A DNA stretch of 43,234 nt from a virus: positions 1 to 43,234 of the IMG/VR virus record IMGVR_UViG_3300033571_005378; one strand, given 5' to 3'. The notes under the pieces were generated by a model that worked only from the letters and a program-made list of their open reading frames with translations, did no database searches and was not told where the DNA came from. The first letter of the stretch is position 1; each line of letters starts with the position of its first letter. Below, piece after piece: positions 6,065-13,622 of the stretch. The position numbers were made by a program, and so were the translations under genes.

Positions 6065-6337
6065 TTACTTCTTCTGGTTATCAAGGATCTGCTTGACGGT
6101 CTCGTTGAGTTGCTGCTGCTGGAGGAAAACGTCGATGGCGTCTTCGATATCGTTGCCTGAGATGTAGTTGCGGCTGCCAAGCTTGCACTCAAGGTTATCG
6201 TTCAAGGCGCAGGCTAGATCGCGAGCCATTTCCGCGACTTGCCAACGCTCGGGCTTGATGTTGGTGCCGCTGTACGCGGCGAGCAGGACACTGAAGAGGC
6301 GGTGGGAGGTGACGGTCGTGATGGAGTAGTAGTGCAT
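6065..6337 (-). CDS. Hypothetical protein, 90 aa
   Basis: Mostly helical protein of unknown function with the central segment WQVAEMARDLACALNDNL and a glutamine-rich C-terminal helix (FLQQQQLNETVKQIL). Its stop lies two bases before the start of the 46-residue gene. No motif is recognised. It is the second gene of the leftward operon after the hammerhead-led first gene. Confidence 0.55.
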   Translation of the reverse strand: MHYYSITTVTSHRLFSVLLAAYSGTNIKPERWQVAEMARDLACALNDNLECKLGSRNYISGNDIEDAIDVFLQQQQLNETVKQILDNQKK

Positions 6338-6357
6338 GTTGTTGCTTTCGTTATGGA

Positions 6358-6624
6358 TCAGAGTTTGTTGGTAATGCGTTCGACAAGTTGCTGGGCCTTG
6401 GTGATTCGGTCGGCTTTGGCCTTAGTCACCGTGGAGCGGATAAACGCGCCATCCCACTCGACATACTCGCGGATGGTGATGACGTTGCCGTCGATGTTGA
6501 TGGTGAACTTCCTGCTCTTGTGCTCGCAGCGGTAAGCGCGGCGGCTAGGGTCGCGACCGTTAAGCACGGCGCTGGTGAAGGTGAGCGGCTCAGGGGTAAA
6601 CACTGGAAGGTTCATGGTTATCAT
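6358..6624 (-). CDS. First gene of the leftward operon, hypothetical, 88 aa
   Basis: Protein of unknown function starting MITMNLPVF, with a basic middle (SRRAYRCEHKSRKFTINIDGN is the boundary region) and a beta-rich core followed by a C-terminal helix. Two ATGs are possible (6624 and 6615). The first is preferred because its distance from the upstream hammerhead (six bases) matches that at 5083. No Shine-Dalgarno is visible before either. It is transcribed from the promoter at 6878-6905 behind a leader of roughly 240 bases that contains the second hammerhead. Confidence 0.55.
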   Translation of the reverse strand: MITMNLPVFTPEPLTFTSAVLNGRDPSRRAYRCEHKSRKFTINIDGNVITIREYVEWDGAFIRSTVTKAKADRITKAQQLVERITNKL

Positions 6625-6630
6625 CGGGTA

Positions 6631-6687
6631 GTGGTTTCGGCCTTGTCCGAGGCCATCGTCAGTGGTGCGCTCTACGCACCAGACCAC
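6631..6687 (-). ncRNA. Type III hammerhead ribozyme-like RNA (copy 2)
   Basis: On the minus strand: stem III GUGG (6687-6684) with CCAC (6634-6631), cleavage triplet GUC with the cut expected between 6682 and 6681, stem I UGGUGCG / CGCACCA with loop UAGAG, core CUGACGA (6662-6656), stem II GGCC / GGCC with loop UCGGACAA, and core GAAA (6638-6635). One difference from the consensus is an extra U (6655) between the core and stem II, which may reduce or not affect activity. It lies in the leader of the operon, six bases before the first start codon. Confidence 0.75.
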
Positions 6688-6877
6688 ATTCGGGAGTTTG
6701 CGGACTCGCGTCCGTTCCCCACTACCTGCGCCCTTTGCTTCGGGTCGTTGGCCTGACTGTCGGGTTGGTCGGTCGGGCGCTACTGTCGATTGCGCCCTGC
6801 GGTCCGGCAGGCAGGTTCAGGTCGTTCGCACTGTCAAAGATCGGTGTCGTTCGCGGCGTTCCGCGCTCGATGCCCCT

Positions 6878-6905
6878 ATTATACACACCATCGGCAGTGA
6901 GCCAA
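6878..6905 (-). promoter_or_regulatory. Leftward early promoter
   Basis: On the minus strand TTGGCT (6905-6900) and a perfect TATAAT (6883-6878) are 16 bases apart, a good sigma-70 promoter. Transcription would start near 6871 and run through the hammerhead at 6631-6687 into the leftward operon. Confidence 0.65.
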
Positions 6906-6936
6906 CAACAACTTGGGTTGTGGTCGGCGAGCCGTC

Positions 6937-6948
6937 GCAAGTCGTTGC
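6937..6948. promoter_or_regulatory. Palindromic operator GCAA-N4-TTGC
   Basis: GCAAGTCGTTGC is identical to the operator at 41510-41521 in the other divergent control region. Its dyad symmetry suits a dimeric HTH repressor, most simply the Cro-like protein at 41568. It is about 30 bases upstream of the leftward -35 box, so it might act on an unseen rightward promoter. Confidence 0.5.
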
Positions 6949-7055
6949 AGTTGCAGCACTTGCAGCCGAAAATTTTTTTCGAGTTTCCTGTTCTTGGCCT
7001 TCGGCGAGGGGGCCAACTTCTTGCACCGCATCAGAATCCCGCTACACCGTACTGC

Positions 7056-7286
7056 ATGCAGCACCCCATCGAGGTCACGCTCGACAAGTTCGTCTCCAAG
7101 GTCCGCGCAAGGCTGGTCGAGGGCGCACGCATCTACGGCGACGCCAGCCTTGACCTGCCAGTGGATAACCTGCTTAACGAGATCGAGCAGGAGTTGGAAG
7201 ACGTATGCGGCTGGTCGGTGCTGTTGTGGGCGAAGCTCGAACGGCTGCGCGAGCGGCTGCGTGATAACGACGAGGACGGTGCCTAG
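7056..7286 (+). CDS. Hypothetical protein, 76 aa
   Basis: Acidic helical protein of unknown function starting MQHPIEVTLDKFVSKV. The ATG at 7056 is chosen because the upstream extension of the frame runs through the control region without family-like sequence. It is the first gene of the rightward late block and its stop overlaps the next GTG start (TAGTG). The strongly charged C-terminal helix suggests a coiled or oligomeric protein, but no role is visible. Confidence 0.6.
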   Translation: MQHPIEVTLDKFVSKVRARLVEGARIYGDASLDLPVDNLLNEIEQELEDVCGWSVLLWAKLERLRERLRDNDEDGA

Positions 7287-7522
7287 TGCGCGTTAGAGGC
7301 AAGCGGTTATCTCAGATGGTCAAGGGTCGCACGAACGTGGACCTTGCGCCATGCAACCTCGAAGGCGCTGCCGTAGCCGCTGAGTTATTGGCCCTGCGCG
7401 AGTTGCTGGGGGAAATCCTCGCTCTCTACTTCGACGAGGACGCCGAGCGCGAGGACTTCGACCGCCTTATGCATCGGGTGCTTCGCGCTTGCGCCGATGC
7501 CATAGACGAGGACCAAGAATGA
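7286..7522 (+). CDS. Hypothetical protein, 78 aa
   Basis: Small protein of unknown function with a basic N-terminus and a long acidic helical C-terminus (ALRELLGEILALYF then DEDAEREDFDRLM). The GTG start at 7286 overlaps the previous stop by one base; an internal ATG at 7316 is an alternative but has no better ribosome site. It is coupled to the next gene by ATGA. Confidence 0.55.
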   Translation: MRVRGKRLSQMVKGRTNVDLAPCNLEGAAVAAELLALRELLGEILALYFDEDAEREDFDRLMHRVLRACADAIDEDQE

Positions 7523-8019
7523 CCATTCTGACGAATGCAGAAGTCGAGGACCTGAAGCTATTGATCGCGGACGCCGCGACGATGGAAGGCTTCAAAATTA
7601 GCGACTGGGGCACTTGGGGCTACGACGAAGAGGGAACAGTAGCCATTAACAATATCTGGAACATGGTGGACACCTATGAGGATTCGTATAACGAACTCCT
7701 CGACGTTAGCGCCGACCTGATAGCTGCGAACGCTACTATCGCATCGCAGGCGGCAACTATCGCTAGCCTGAATGCTAGCATCGTTGCAAAAGACGCAACT
7801 ATTGCTGATTTAACTTCGCAGGTATCTACTCAGGACGCAACGATAACTACCCTCGAAACTGAAAAGCTCGACCTCGTTCGCGAGCTTTATATCGCGGAAA
7901 ATGGGGACCCCAGAATCCAGCCGCTGAAACCTGCTAGGCCATCTGGTTATCCTCGTCGCGTTAACGAGGAACGAGTTCAGGCGATTGCTTATCCCATTTT
8001 CGGTCCACTGGAAACCTAA
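7519..8019 (+). CDS. Hypothetical coiled-coil protein, 166 aa
   Basis: The first 70 residues are acidic and aromatic (SDWGTWGYDEEGTV). Residues about 74-117 consist of short alanine-threonine-isoleucine repeats such as NATIASQAATIASLNASI, predicting a parallel coiled coil or beta-helical stalk. The C-terminus is proline-rich. Such proteins occur near the packaging genes of podoviruses but no function is recognised. The start overlaps the preceding stop (ATGA at 7519-7522). Confidence 0.6.
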   Translation: MTILTNAEVEDLKLLIADAATMEGFKISDWGTWGYDEEGTVAINNIWNMVDTYEDSYNELLDVSADLIAANATIASQAATIASLNASIVAKDATIADLTSQVSTQDATITTLETEKLDLVRELYIAENGDPRIQPLKPARPSGYPRRVNEERVQAIAYPIFGPLET

Positions 8020-8021
8020 CT

Positions 8022-8189
8022 ATGCCCAGTAAATCCGCAGCGCAGGCAAAGTTAATGGCCGCAGCAGCGCACAACCCGGCCTTCGCCAAGAAGGTTGGTA
8101 TCGCGCAATCGGTTGCAAAAGAATTCAACGCCGCAGATGCAAAGCGCAAAACGCCTTGGGCTGCGATGCTTAAGAAGAAGAAGCGTTGA
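8022..8189 (+). CDS. Small basic phage protein, 55 aa
   Basis: A 55-residue protein beginning MPSKSAAQAKLMAAAAH and ending KKKKR, of the small basic family frequently found near terminase genes and in prophages, where members share the MPSKS...Q..LM opening. The biochemical role is unknown; the high lysine content suggests nucleic-acid contact. It starts two bases after the previous stop, and its TGA overlaps the TTG start of the next gene. Confidence 0.7.
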   Translation: MPSKSAAQAKLMAAAAHNPAFAKKVGIAQSVAKEFNAADAKRKTPWAAMLKKKKR

Positions 8190-8458
8190 AACGCACGCGC
8201 CTTGTTCCCGTTAACGAATACGGGCACAGGATCAACGAGGGACACCATAACTCGCGGGTCCCGCAGGTTATCGTCAACAGAATCAGAGAACTGCGCGAGG
8301 ACGAGGGCTGGAGTTATGGTGCCATCGCTCGCGAGTTAGGTCTCAAGAGAAGCTATGTCCAAAAGGTCGCGAATTACCAGCTACGCGCACAAGTCGCTCA
8401 CGACTGGCGAAGAGTCCCAGTTGCCAACGATAACGAGGCCAGTGGGCAGGCCACCTGA
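8186..8458 (+). CDS. HTH DNA-binding protein, 90 aa
   Basis: Contains a clear helix-turn-helix in residues about 35-62: RELREDEGWSYGAIARELG followed by LKRSYVQKVANY, the pattern of sigma-factor region 4 and recombinase-type HTHs. It uses a TTG start overlapping the previous stop (TTGA). Placed immediately before the terminase, it may regulate late genes or take part in packaging-site recognition; either is inference. Its C-terminal tail overlaps the small terminase gene, and the extent of that overlap depends on the start chosen there. Confidence 0.65.
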   Translation: MKRTRLVPVNEYGHRINEGHHNSRVPQVIVNRIRELREDEGWSYGAIARELGLKRSYVQKVANYQLRAQVAHDWRRVPVANDNEASGQAT

Positions 8459-8894
8459 ACCTGTGCCTCAGGTCTACGCCGACGAGGTTATCGAGTGGAT
8501 AACTGACGGAAGAACTCTGCGGGATTATTGCAGACAACCCAACAAGCCTTCGTGGGGAGCGGTTTACGAATGGGTGAGGAAGGATAAAGAATTCGCCGAA
8601 CGCTTCGCACGCGCGCGCGACGCAGGTGCTGATGCGATTGCCGAGGATACTATCGCGATGATCGACGAGGAGCCGGAGCGTACCGAGGACGGTTCGAGGA
8701 TAGATCCGGCTTATGTGCAGTGGCGGCGCATTCAGGTCGAGCAGCGGCTCAAGTTATTGGCTAAGTGGAACCCGAAGAAGTATGGCGACCGCGTCGGCGT
8801 GGATCATGCTGGCGGAGTGCAGTTGCAGGTTATCACCGGGGTGCCGACCGTAGAGCAGCAGCACATAACGATGGACGAGCCTGCTGATGGTTGA
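8442..8894 (+). CDS. terS: Terminase small subunit
   Basis: DNA-recognition subunit of the packaging motor. The family pattern begins VGRPPEPVPQVYADEVIEWI, followed by the HTH segment TLRDYCRQPNKPSWGAVYEWV and helical oligomerisation segments (FAERFARARDAGADAIAED). GTG 8442, with GAGG upstream, matches the usual family start and gives only a 17-base overlap with the HTH gene. ATG 8355 in the same frame, with AGAGAAG upstream, would add 29 residues and is a real alternative. The stop overlaps the large subunit start by eight bases, as is usual for this pair. Confidence 0.85.
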   Translation: MGRPPEPVPQVYADEVIEWITDGRTLRDYCRQPNKPSWGAVYEWVRKDKEFAERFARARDAGADAIAEDTIAMIDEEPERTEDGSRIDPAYVQWRRIQVEQRLKLLAKWNPKKYGDRVGVDHAGGVQLQVITGVPTVEQQHITMDEPADG

Positions 8895-10206
8895 CACTAT
8901 CCGGCTGGGTTATGAGCCGCGCGACTGGCAGCGTCAGGTCCACCTTAACCGCACGCGCTTCCGTGTGCTGGCTCTGCATCGCCGAGCGGGCAAGACCGAG
9001 CTAGCCTTGATGGAGTTAATCAACGCCGCGCTGCAAACGAAGCAGCCGCTGGCCTTGTTCGCGTACATCGCGCCTTATCTCAAGCAGGCGAAGCTGCTGG
9101 CTTGGGCTAGGTTAAAGGCCCGGCTCGAAGGGCTGCGCCGCGTTAGCGCCTGCGACGTTAACGAGGGCGACCTCGCCATAACCTTCACGCATAACGGGGC
9201 GACCATCAAGGTGCTGGGCGCGGATAACCCCGACGCGCTACGCGGTGCCCGACTTGACGGCGTCGTTATCGACGAGGTCGCGCAGGTTAGGCCAGAGGTC
9301 TGGCAGGATATCGTCCAGCCTATGTTGTCCGACCGCCGAGGCTGGGCGCTCTTTATCGGGACACCGAGCGGCGTCAACCTATTCAGCGAACTGTTCTATA
9401 AGGCTCAGGCGACGCCCGAGTGGCATAGTGCGCGCTATACCGTCTACGACACGCAGGCTATCGATAAGGACGAGGTGGAGCGCCTGCGCCGCGATACCCC
9501 AGAAGCGTCGTTCGCTCGCGAGTACCTATGCGACTTCTCGGCGGCGGGCAGCGACCAGCTTGTGAGCCTGCTGGACGCCGAAACAGCGGCTCGTCGCGAG
9601 TACCTACCCCAAGACCTCGACCGTGCGCCGAAGGTGCTAGGCGTCGATCCTGCGCGGTTTGGCGATGACCGCAGCGTGATAGCCCAACGCTGGGGGCTGC
9701 AAGCTTATCCGTTCCGCGTCTATCAGGGCATCGATAACATGGACCTAGCGTCGAGGGTCGCCAACGTTATCGAGGACTGGGAGCCTGACGCGGTCTTTAT
9801 CGATAGCGGGGCTGGAGCCGGGGTTATCGACCGCCTGCGCATGCTGCGCTACGACGTTATCGAGGTGCCGTTCGGGGGTAAGGCGGTGCAGCCCAACCTA
9901 TATGCGAACCGTCGCGCTGAAATGTGGTGGGAGATGGCGCAGTGGATACGCAACGGCGGCGCTATCCCGAACGACGTAGACCTGAAGCAGGAGTTGGCCA
10001 CGCCGATCTACTGGTACGACACCTCAGGCCGTCGAGTGCTGGAGGCGAAAGAGGATATCAAGAAACGCCTGCAAGGCGGCAAGTCCCCCGACATGGCCGA
10101 TGCGTTGGCGTTAACGTTCGCTGCCCCTATCCGCAGGCGCGACCCGTTGGACGAGGCAGGCAGGCAGAAGCGCATCAAGGACTACGATCCGTATGCCCTG
10201 AAGTGA
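8887..10206 (+). CDS. terL: Terminase large subunit
   Basis: ATPase and nuclease that drives DNA into the prohead and cuts the concatemer. The ATPase part has Walker A HRRAGKTE (31-38) and Walker B VVIDE with D129-E130. The RNase H-like nuclease part shows D254 in GVDPARFGDD, D306 in VFIDSGAGAG and D402/D405 in SPDMADAL. At 439 residues it is complete for the family. It follows the small subunit with an overlap. The DNA of this gene is notably rich in GTTATC and GTTAAC codon junctions compared with the portal gene downstream. The packaging mode (headful or not) cannot be read from the sequence. Confidence 0.95.
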   Translation: MVDTIRLGYEPRDWQRQVHLNRTRFRVLALHRRAGKTELALMELINAALQTKQPLALFAYIAPYLKQAKLLAWARLKARLEGLRRVSACDVNEGDLAITFTHNGATIKVLGADNPDALRGARLDGVVIDEVAQVRPEVWQDIVQPMLSDRRGWALFIGTPSGVNLFSELFYKAQATPEWHSARYTVYDTQAIDKDEVERLRRDTPEASFAREYLCDFSAAGSDQLVSLLDAETAARREYLPQDLDRAPKVLGVDPARFGDDRSVIAQRWGLQAYPFRVYQGIDNMDLASRVANVIEDWEPDAVFIDSGAGAGVIDRLRMLRYDVIEVPFGGKAVQPNLYANRRAEMWWEMAQWIRNGGAIPNDVDLKQELATPIYWYDTSGRRVLEAKEDIKKRLQGGKSPDMADALALTFAAPIRRRDPLDEAGRQKRIKDYDPYALK

Positions 10207-10245
10207 GTGTACCCGTTGCCCATGGATACAGCATAAGTTAACCCA

Positions 10246-10698
10246 ATGGCCATTATCAGAGAAGCCACCGAAACCGATGTGCATCAGTTGGTGCAGGTCG
10301 GCTCGCACTTCTTCTCGGAGATGGGATATAGCCGCACCGTGCCGTTCGACGAGCTTAGCTGCGCCACGGGTATCCATCGGCTAATGGACGCAGGCGCGAT
10401 GATCTTCGTGGCCGATGTCGATGGCGAGGTAGTGGGCACCATTATCGGTCTTATGTCCTCGCTATGGTGCCAGCCGCACGTGCCGACCGCCGTCGAGATG
10501 GCTTGGTGGGTTATGCCAAAGTATCGCGGCCCTATCGGTATTCGGCTCCTGCGTAAGTTCGAGGAGTGGGGCAAGGCGCAGGGGGCCAAGTTCTTGGTTA
10601 TGTCGGATATCGCGTTGGACGGTAAGTCCGGCGTTGCCGACATGTTGGGCCGGATGAACTACCAAACCGTGGAACGCACGCACATGAAGGTGATCTGA
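10246..10698 (+). CDS. GNAT-family acetyltransferase-like protein
   Basis: A 150-residue protein with the GNAT layout: an N-terminal helix pair (REATETDVHQLVQVGSHF), the central strands IFVADVDGEVVGTIIGLM, then VEMAWWVMPKYRGPIGIRLLRKF, where the acetyl-CoA loop R/G-x-x-G/A is represented by RGPIG, and a C-terminal YQTVERTHMKVI strand. GNAT proteins between terminase and portal are common in T7-like podoviruses, where their substrate is unknown. There is no good Shine-Dalgarno before ATG 10246. Confidence 0.85.
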   Translation: MAIIREATETDVHQLVQVGSHFFSEMGYSRTVPFDELSCATGIHRLMDAGAMIFVADVDGEVVGTIIGLMSSLWCQPHVPTAVEMAWWVMPKYRGPIGIRLLRKFEEWGKAQGAKFLVMSDIALDGKSGVADMLGRMNYQTVERTHMKVI

Positions 10699-11048
10699 TG
10701 CCAGTCTTTTCTTCAACCGCTGCGGCTCTTGGCGCTCTGGCCGTGCTTGGTGCAGGGCAGGCCGGGTATTCGATCTACTCCGGCGAGAAGGGCCGCAAGG
10801 CTCAGCAGAAGGCGATGCGCAATCAGGAGCAGGCGCAGAAGCAGGCCGAGGCGCGGGCGCTTAGCCAGCAGCGTTCGAGCGAGCAGGCGATGGCGATGGC
10901 CAACCGCAAGAAGCCGGACGTTAACGCGATTATGGAAGCTGCGCAGCAGGGCGCTGGCCAAGGGTCAGCAAGCACGATGCTAACGGGCGCTCAGGGCGTT
11001 AGGCCCGAGGACCTGACTTTGGGCCGCACGACCATGTTGGGCATGTGA
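10698..11048 (+). CDS. Putative virion-associated protein upstream of portal, 116 aa
   Basis: The N-terminus is a small-residue hydrophobic helix (LGALAVLGAGQAGYSIYSG), followed by a long Gln/Ala/Lys-rich helix and a C-terminal motif ending TMLTGAQGVRPEDLTLGRTT, which is shared by small proteins encoded next to podoviral portals. Function is unknown; the conserved C-terminal peptide suggests docking to a virion component. It overlaps the preceding gene by one base and ends two bases before the portal gene. Confidence 0.65.
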   Translation: MPVFSSTAAALGALAVLGAGQAGYSIYSGEKGRKAQQKAMRNQEQAQKQAEARALSQQRSSEQAMAMANRKKPDVNAIMEAAQQGAGQGSASTMLTGAQGVRPEDLTLGRTTMLGM

Positions 11049-11049
11049 C

Positions 11050-12774
11050 ATGAACCAGTACACGCTCGGAGAATCGCACCCTAAGTCGCCGCGCCGGGAC
11101 AAGCTCCTCACTCGTTGGGGATCGCTGAAGTCTGAGCGTGCGACTTGGTGGGCGCACTGGCAGGAGATCACGCAGTATCTTCTGCCCCGCAACGGGCGGT
11201 ACTTTGTGCAGGACCGCAACCGTGGCGACCGCCGCCACAACGCGATCTACGACAACACGGGGACGAGGGCGCTGAAGGTCCTTGGCTCGGGCATGATGGC
11301 GGGTGCCACCAGCCCTGCGAGGCCGTGGTTCCGCCTTAGCACTGCCGACCCGGAGTTGAACAAGTTCCACACGGTCAGGCTTTGGCTTGACGATGTGACC
11401 AAGCGCATGCTGATGGTGTTCAGCCGCAGCAACACCTATCGCACGTTGCACGGGATGTATGAGGAGTTGGGTGCGTTCGGCACGACGAGCAGCATCCTGT
11501 TGCCGGACTACGACCGGGTGATCCACCACTACCCCGTGACCGTTGGCGAGTTTGCTATCTCGACGGATTATCGAGGCCGGGTGGACACGTTCTACCGCGA
11601 GTTCGAGAAGACCGTCGCCGAGCTTGTGCAGGAGTTCGGCTACGAGAACTGTAGCAAGAACGTCCAGAACCTGTTCGACCGTGGCAGCCTTGATCAGTGG
11701 ATCACGGTCATCCACGCCATCGAGCCTCGCGAGGTGCGCGAGCGTGACGTTCGCAAGAGGGACGCGGTCAACATGCCGTGGAAGTCTTGCTACTTCGAGA
11801 TCGGCGCGGAGGAGAACAAGTTCCTGCGCGAGTCGGGCTTCCAGCACTTCCCGGTGCTCGTCCCGAGGTGGGCCGTTGGCGGCGGCGACATCTACGGCAA
11901 CTCGCCCGGCATGGAGGCGCTCGGCGACATCAAGCAGTTGCAGCATGAGCAGCTTCGCAAGGCGCAGGGCATCGACTACCAGACGAAGCCGCCGTTGCAG
12001 GTCCCGACCTCGATGAAGAACCGGGATGTCGAGACCTTGCCGGGTGGCATCTCCTATGTGGATTCGTCGAGCCCGCAGGGCGGCATCCGCACCGCGTTCG
12101 AGGTGAACCTCAACCTCAACCACCTGTTGCAGGACATTCAGGACGTTCGCGAGCGCATTCGCAGTGCGTTCCACGCGGACCTGTTCCTGATGTTGGCTAA
12201 TGCTGTTGACACGCGCATGACGGCCACGGAGGTGGCGATGCGGTCCGAGGAGAAGCTGGTGCAGCTTGGCCCGGTGCTGGAGCGCGTGCACAACGAGATG
12301 CTCGATCCGATGATCGAGACCACGTTCCTGCGCATGTTGGAATCTGGCGCAGTGCCGCCGCCGCCGCCCGAGTTGCAGGGCATGGAGATCAACGTCGAGT
12401 TCGTCTCGATGTTGGCGCAGGCGCAGAAGGCTATTGGCACCAACTCGGTGGACAGGCTGGTGAGCAACCTTGGTGTTGTTGCCCAGATGAAGCCGGATGT
12501 GCTGGACAAGTTCGATGCTGACGAGTGGGTTGACGCCTACAGCGACATGCTGGGCGTGGACCCGAACCTCATCGTTGCCAGCGAGAACGTGGCGTTGCTG
12601 CGCGAGCAGAGGAATGCCGCGCTTGCCGCGAAGGAGCAGGCAGCGATGGCTCAGCAGCAGGCCGCAACGGTCCGCGATCTTTCTCAGTCGCCTACGGGTG
12701 GCCAGCCCAATGCGCTGACTGATGTGATGAACATGTTCTCTGGCTACAACTCACCTACGGCTACTGAGGTCTGA
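11050..12774 (+). CDS. Portal protein (head-to-tail connector)
   Basis: Dodecameric ring through which DNA enters and leaves the head. The 574-residue length and the opening LTRWGSLKSERATWWAHW, then YLLPRNGRYF, and later ALKVLGSGMMAGATSPARPW identify the head-tail connector family of T7-like and BPP-1-like podoviruses. The C-terminal third is helical with a Gln/Ala-rich tail (AAKEQAAMAQQQAATV), the usual barrel region. It begins one base after the preceding stop. The GTTATC-rich codon-junction style of the upstream packaging genes stops here. Confidence 0.93.
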   Translation: MNQYTLGESHPKSPRRDKLLTRWGSLKSERATWWAHWQEITQYLLPRNGRYFVQDRNRGDRRHNAIYDNTGTRALKVLGSGMMAGATSPARPWFRLSTADPELNKFHTVRLWLDDVTKRMLMVFSRSNTYRTLHGMYEELGAFGTTSSILLPDYDRVIHHYPVTVGEFAISTDYRGRVDTFYREFEKTVAELVQEFGYENCSKNVQNLFDRGSLDQWITVIHAIEPREVRERDVRKRDAVNMPWKSCYFEIGAEENKFLRESGFQHFPVLVPRWAVGGGDIYGNSPGMEALGDIKQLQHEQLRKAQGIDYQTKPPLQVPTSMKNRDVETLPGGISYVDSSSPQGGIRTAFEVNLNLNHLLQDIQDVRERIRSAFHADLFLMLANAVDTRMTATEVAMRSEEKLVQLGPVLERVHNEMLDPMIETTFLRMLESGAVPPPPPELQGMEINVEFVSMLAQAQKAIGTNSVDRLVSNLGVVAQMKPDVLDKFDADEWVDAYSDMLGVDPNLIVASENVALLREQRNAALAAKEQAAMAQQQAATVRDLSQSPTGGQPNALTDVMNMFSGYNSPTATEV

Positions 12775-12775
12775 T

Positions 12776-13141
12776 ATGGCTATCGCGTCTACTACTGTTT
12801 CGATTGGTGTGGACAACGCCAATCTCACCGTTTGGTATGGCTTGACCGAGGTCGGCGACAACGCAGTCGGCGAGCCTGTTCCGTGGACCAACCGTGCAGA
12901 CCGTTCGGTGCAGGCCGTTGTCTCCCCTGACGCTGGTAGCTTCGGTGGCGGCGCAGTGACCATTGAAGGTTCGCACGACGGAGTGAACTACGCGACGCTT
13001 ACGGACCTTCAGGGCAACGCGCTTGTCCTGAACAACAATCGCATTGAGATGATCCCCGAGTTGACGCGCTACCTGCGTCCTCGCGTGACCTCTGGCACTG
13101 GGGTCAAGCTTGACGTTTACCTGCTGATGAAGGAAGTCTGA
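12776..13141 (+). CDS. Putative small virion protein, 121 aa
   Basis: Beta-rich protein with the segments TTVSIGVDNANLTVWYGL and AVTIEGSHDGVNYATLTDLQ, typical of immunoglobulin-like or jelly-roll phage decoration proteins, and no charged helices. Function is not known; its place among structural genes suggests a virion component. It starts immediately after the portal stop and is followed by the coiled-coil gene with one base between. Confidence 0.6.
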   Translation: MAIASTTVSIGVDNANLTVWYGLTEVGDNAVGEPVPWTNRADRSVQAVVSPDAGSFGGGAVTIEGSHDGVNYATLTDLQGNALVLNNNRIEMIPELTRYLRPRVTSGTGVKLDVYLLMKEV

Positions 13142-13142
13142 G

Positions 13143-13622
13143 ATGAGCTACATCGAAACCGCGTTGCAGATCCGCACCCTGTCCCGTCAGTTCGAGTCCC
13201 TCAAGGAAGCGGCTGATGCTCTTGAGGCGATTGGTCAGATTGACCAGCACAAGGCCGAGCTTGAAGCCAAGGTCGCAAAGGCCAAGGCCGAGCTTGAGGA
13301 GGCCAAGAAGCAGACCGAAGAGGCCAAGGAGCGCGCTCTCAAGATGGCTGAGGTAGCCACGGAGGAGGCCGAGAACGTTGTTGCGCACGCCGAGGAACAG
13401 GCCGCGCGCATCATCGACGAGGCCAAGAAGCAGGCAACCGCAGATATTCAGGCGGCGCTTGAGGAGGTTAACGAGGCCCAGAAGATGCAGGAGTCCATCG
13501 GCGTGGTCTCCGAGGACCTCAAGATTCAGAAGCAGGAACTGGAAACGGAACTTGCCGACCTGCTTGGTCAGATTTCGGAAGCCAAGGCGTGGCTGGCCAA
13601 GCTGGCAAGCAAGGCCGAATGA
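13143..13622 (+). CDS. Long coiled-coil protein, 159 aa
   Basis: Residues about 35-150 are an almost unbroken Glu/Lys/Ala-rich heptad pattern (KAELEAKVAKAKAELEEAKK and so on), predicting a long dimeric or trimeric coiled coil. It could be a scaffold-like assembly factor or a tail-associated stalk. A separate protein at 16804 is the better scaffold candidate because it sits just before the capsid gene. The gene is followed by an ATGA overlap with the next one. Confidence 0.65.
   Translation: MSYIETALQIRTLSRQFESLKEAADALEAIGQIDQHKAELEAKVAKAKAELEEAKKQTEEAKERALKMAEVATEEAENVVAHAEEQAARIIDEAKKQATADIQAALEEVNEAQKMQESIGVVSEDLKIQKQELETELADLLGQISEAKAWLAKLASKAE

Larger units (their letters stand above)
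6690..7055. other. Divergent control region without a gene
   Basis: This stretch between the leftward and rightward blocks has no convincing gene; frames crossing it lack ribosome sites and family likeness. It holds the leftward promoter (6878-6905), the operator (6937-6948), three TTGCAG hexamers (6945-6950, 6951-6956, 6960-6965) and a short A/T tract (CGAAAATTTTTTTCG, 6967-6981). A rightward promoter must lie here for the late block but none is clear. Confidence 0.5.

Noticed and set aside
6735-7055. Upstream extension of the frame ending at 7286
   Set aside because: Crosses the control region with promoter and operator; no ribosome site before the early codons, and the protein-like part begins at ATG 7056.
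10999-12291. 430-residue minus-strand frame
   Set aside because: Antisense to the portal gene, His/Arg/Leu-rich, no start signal.
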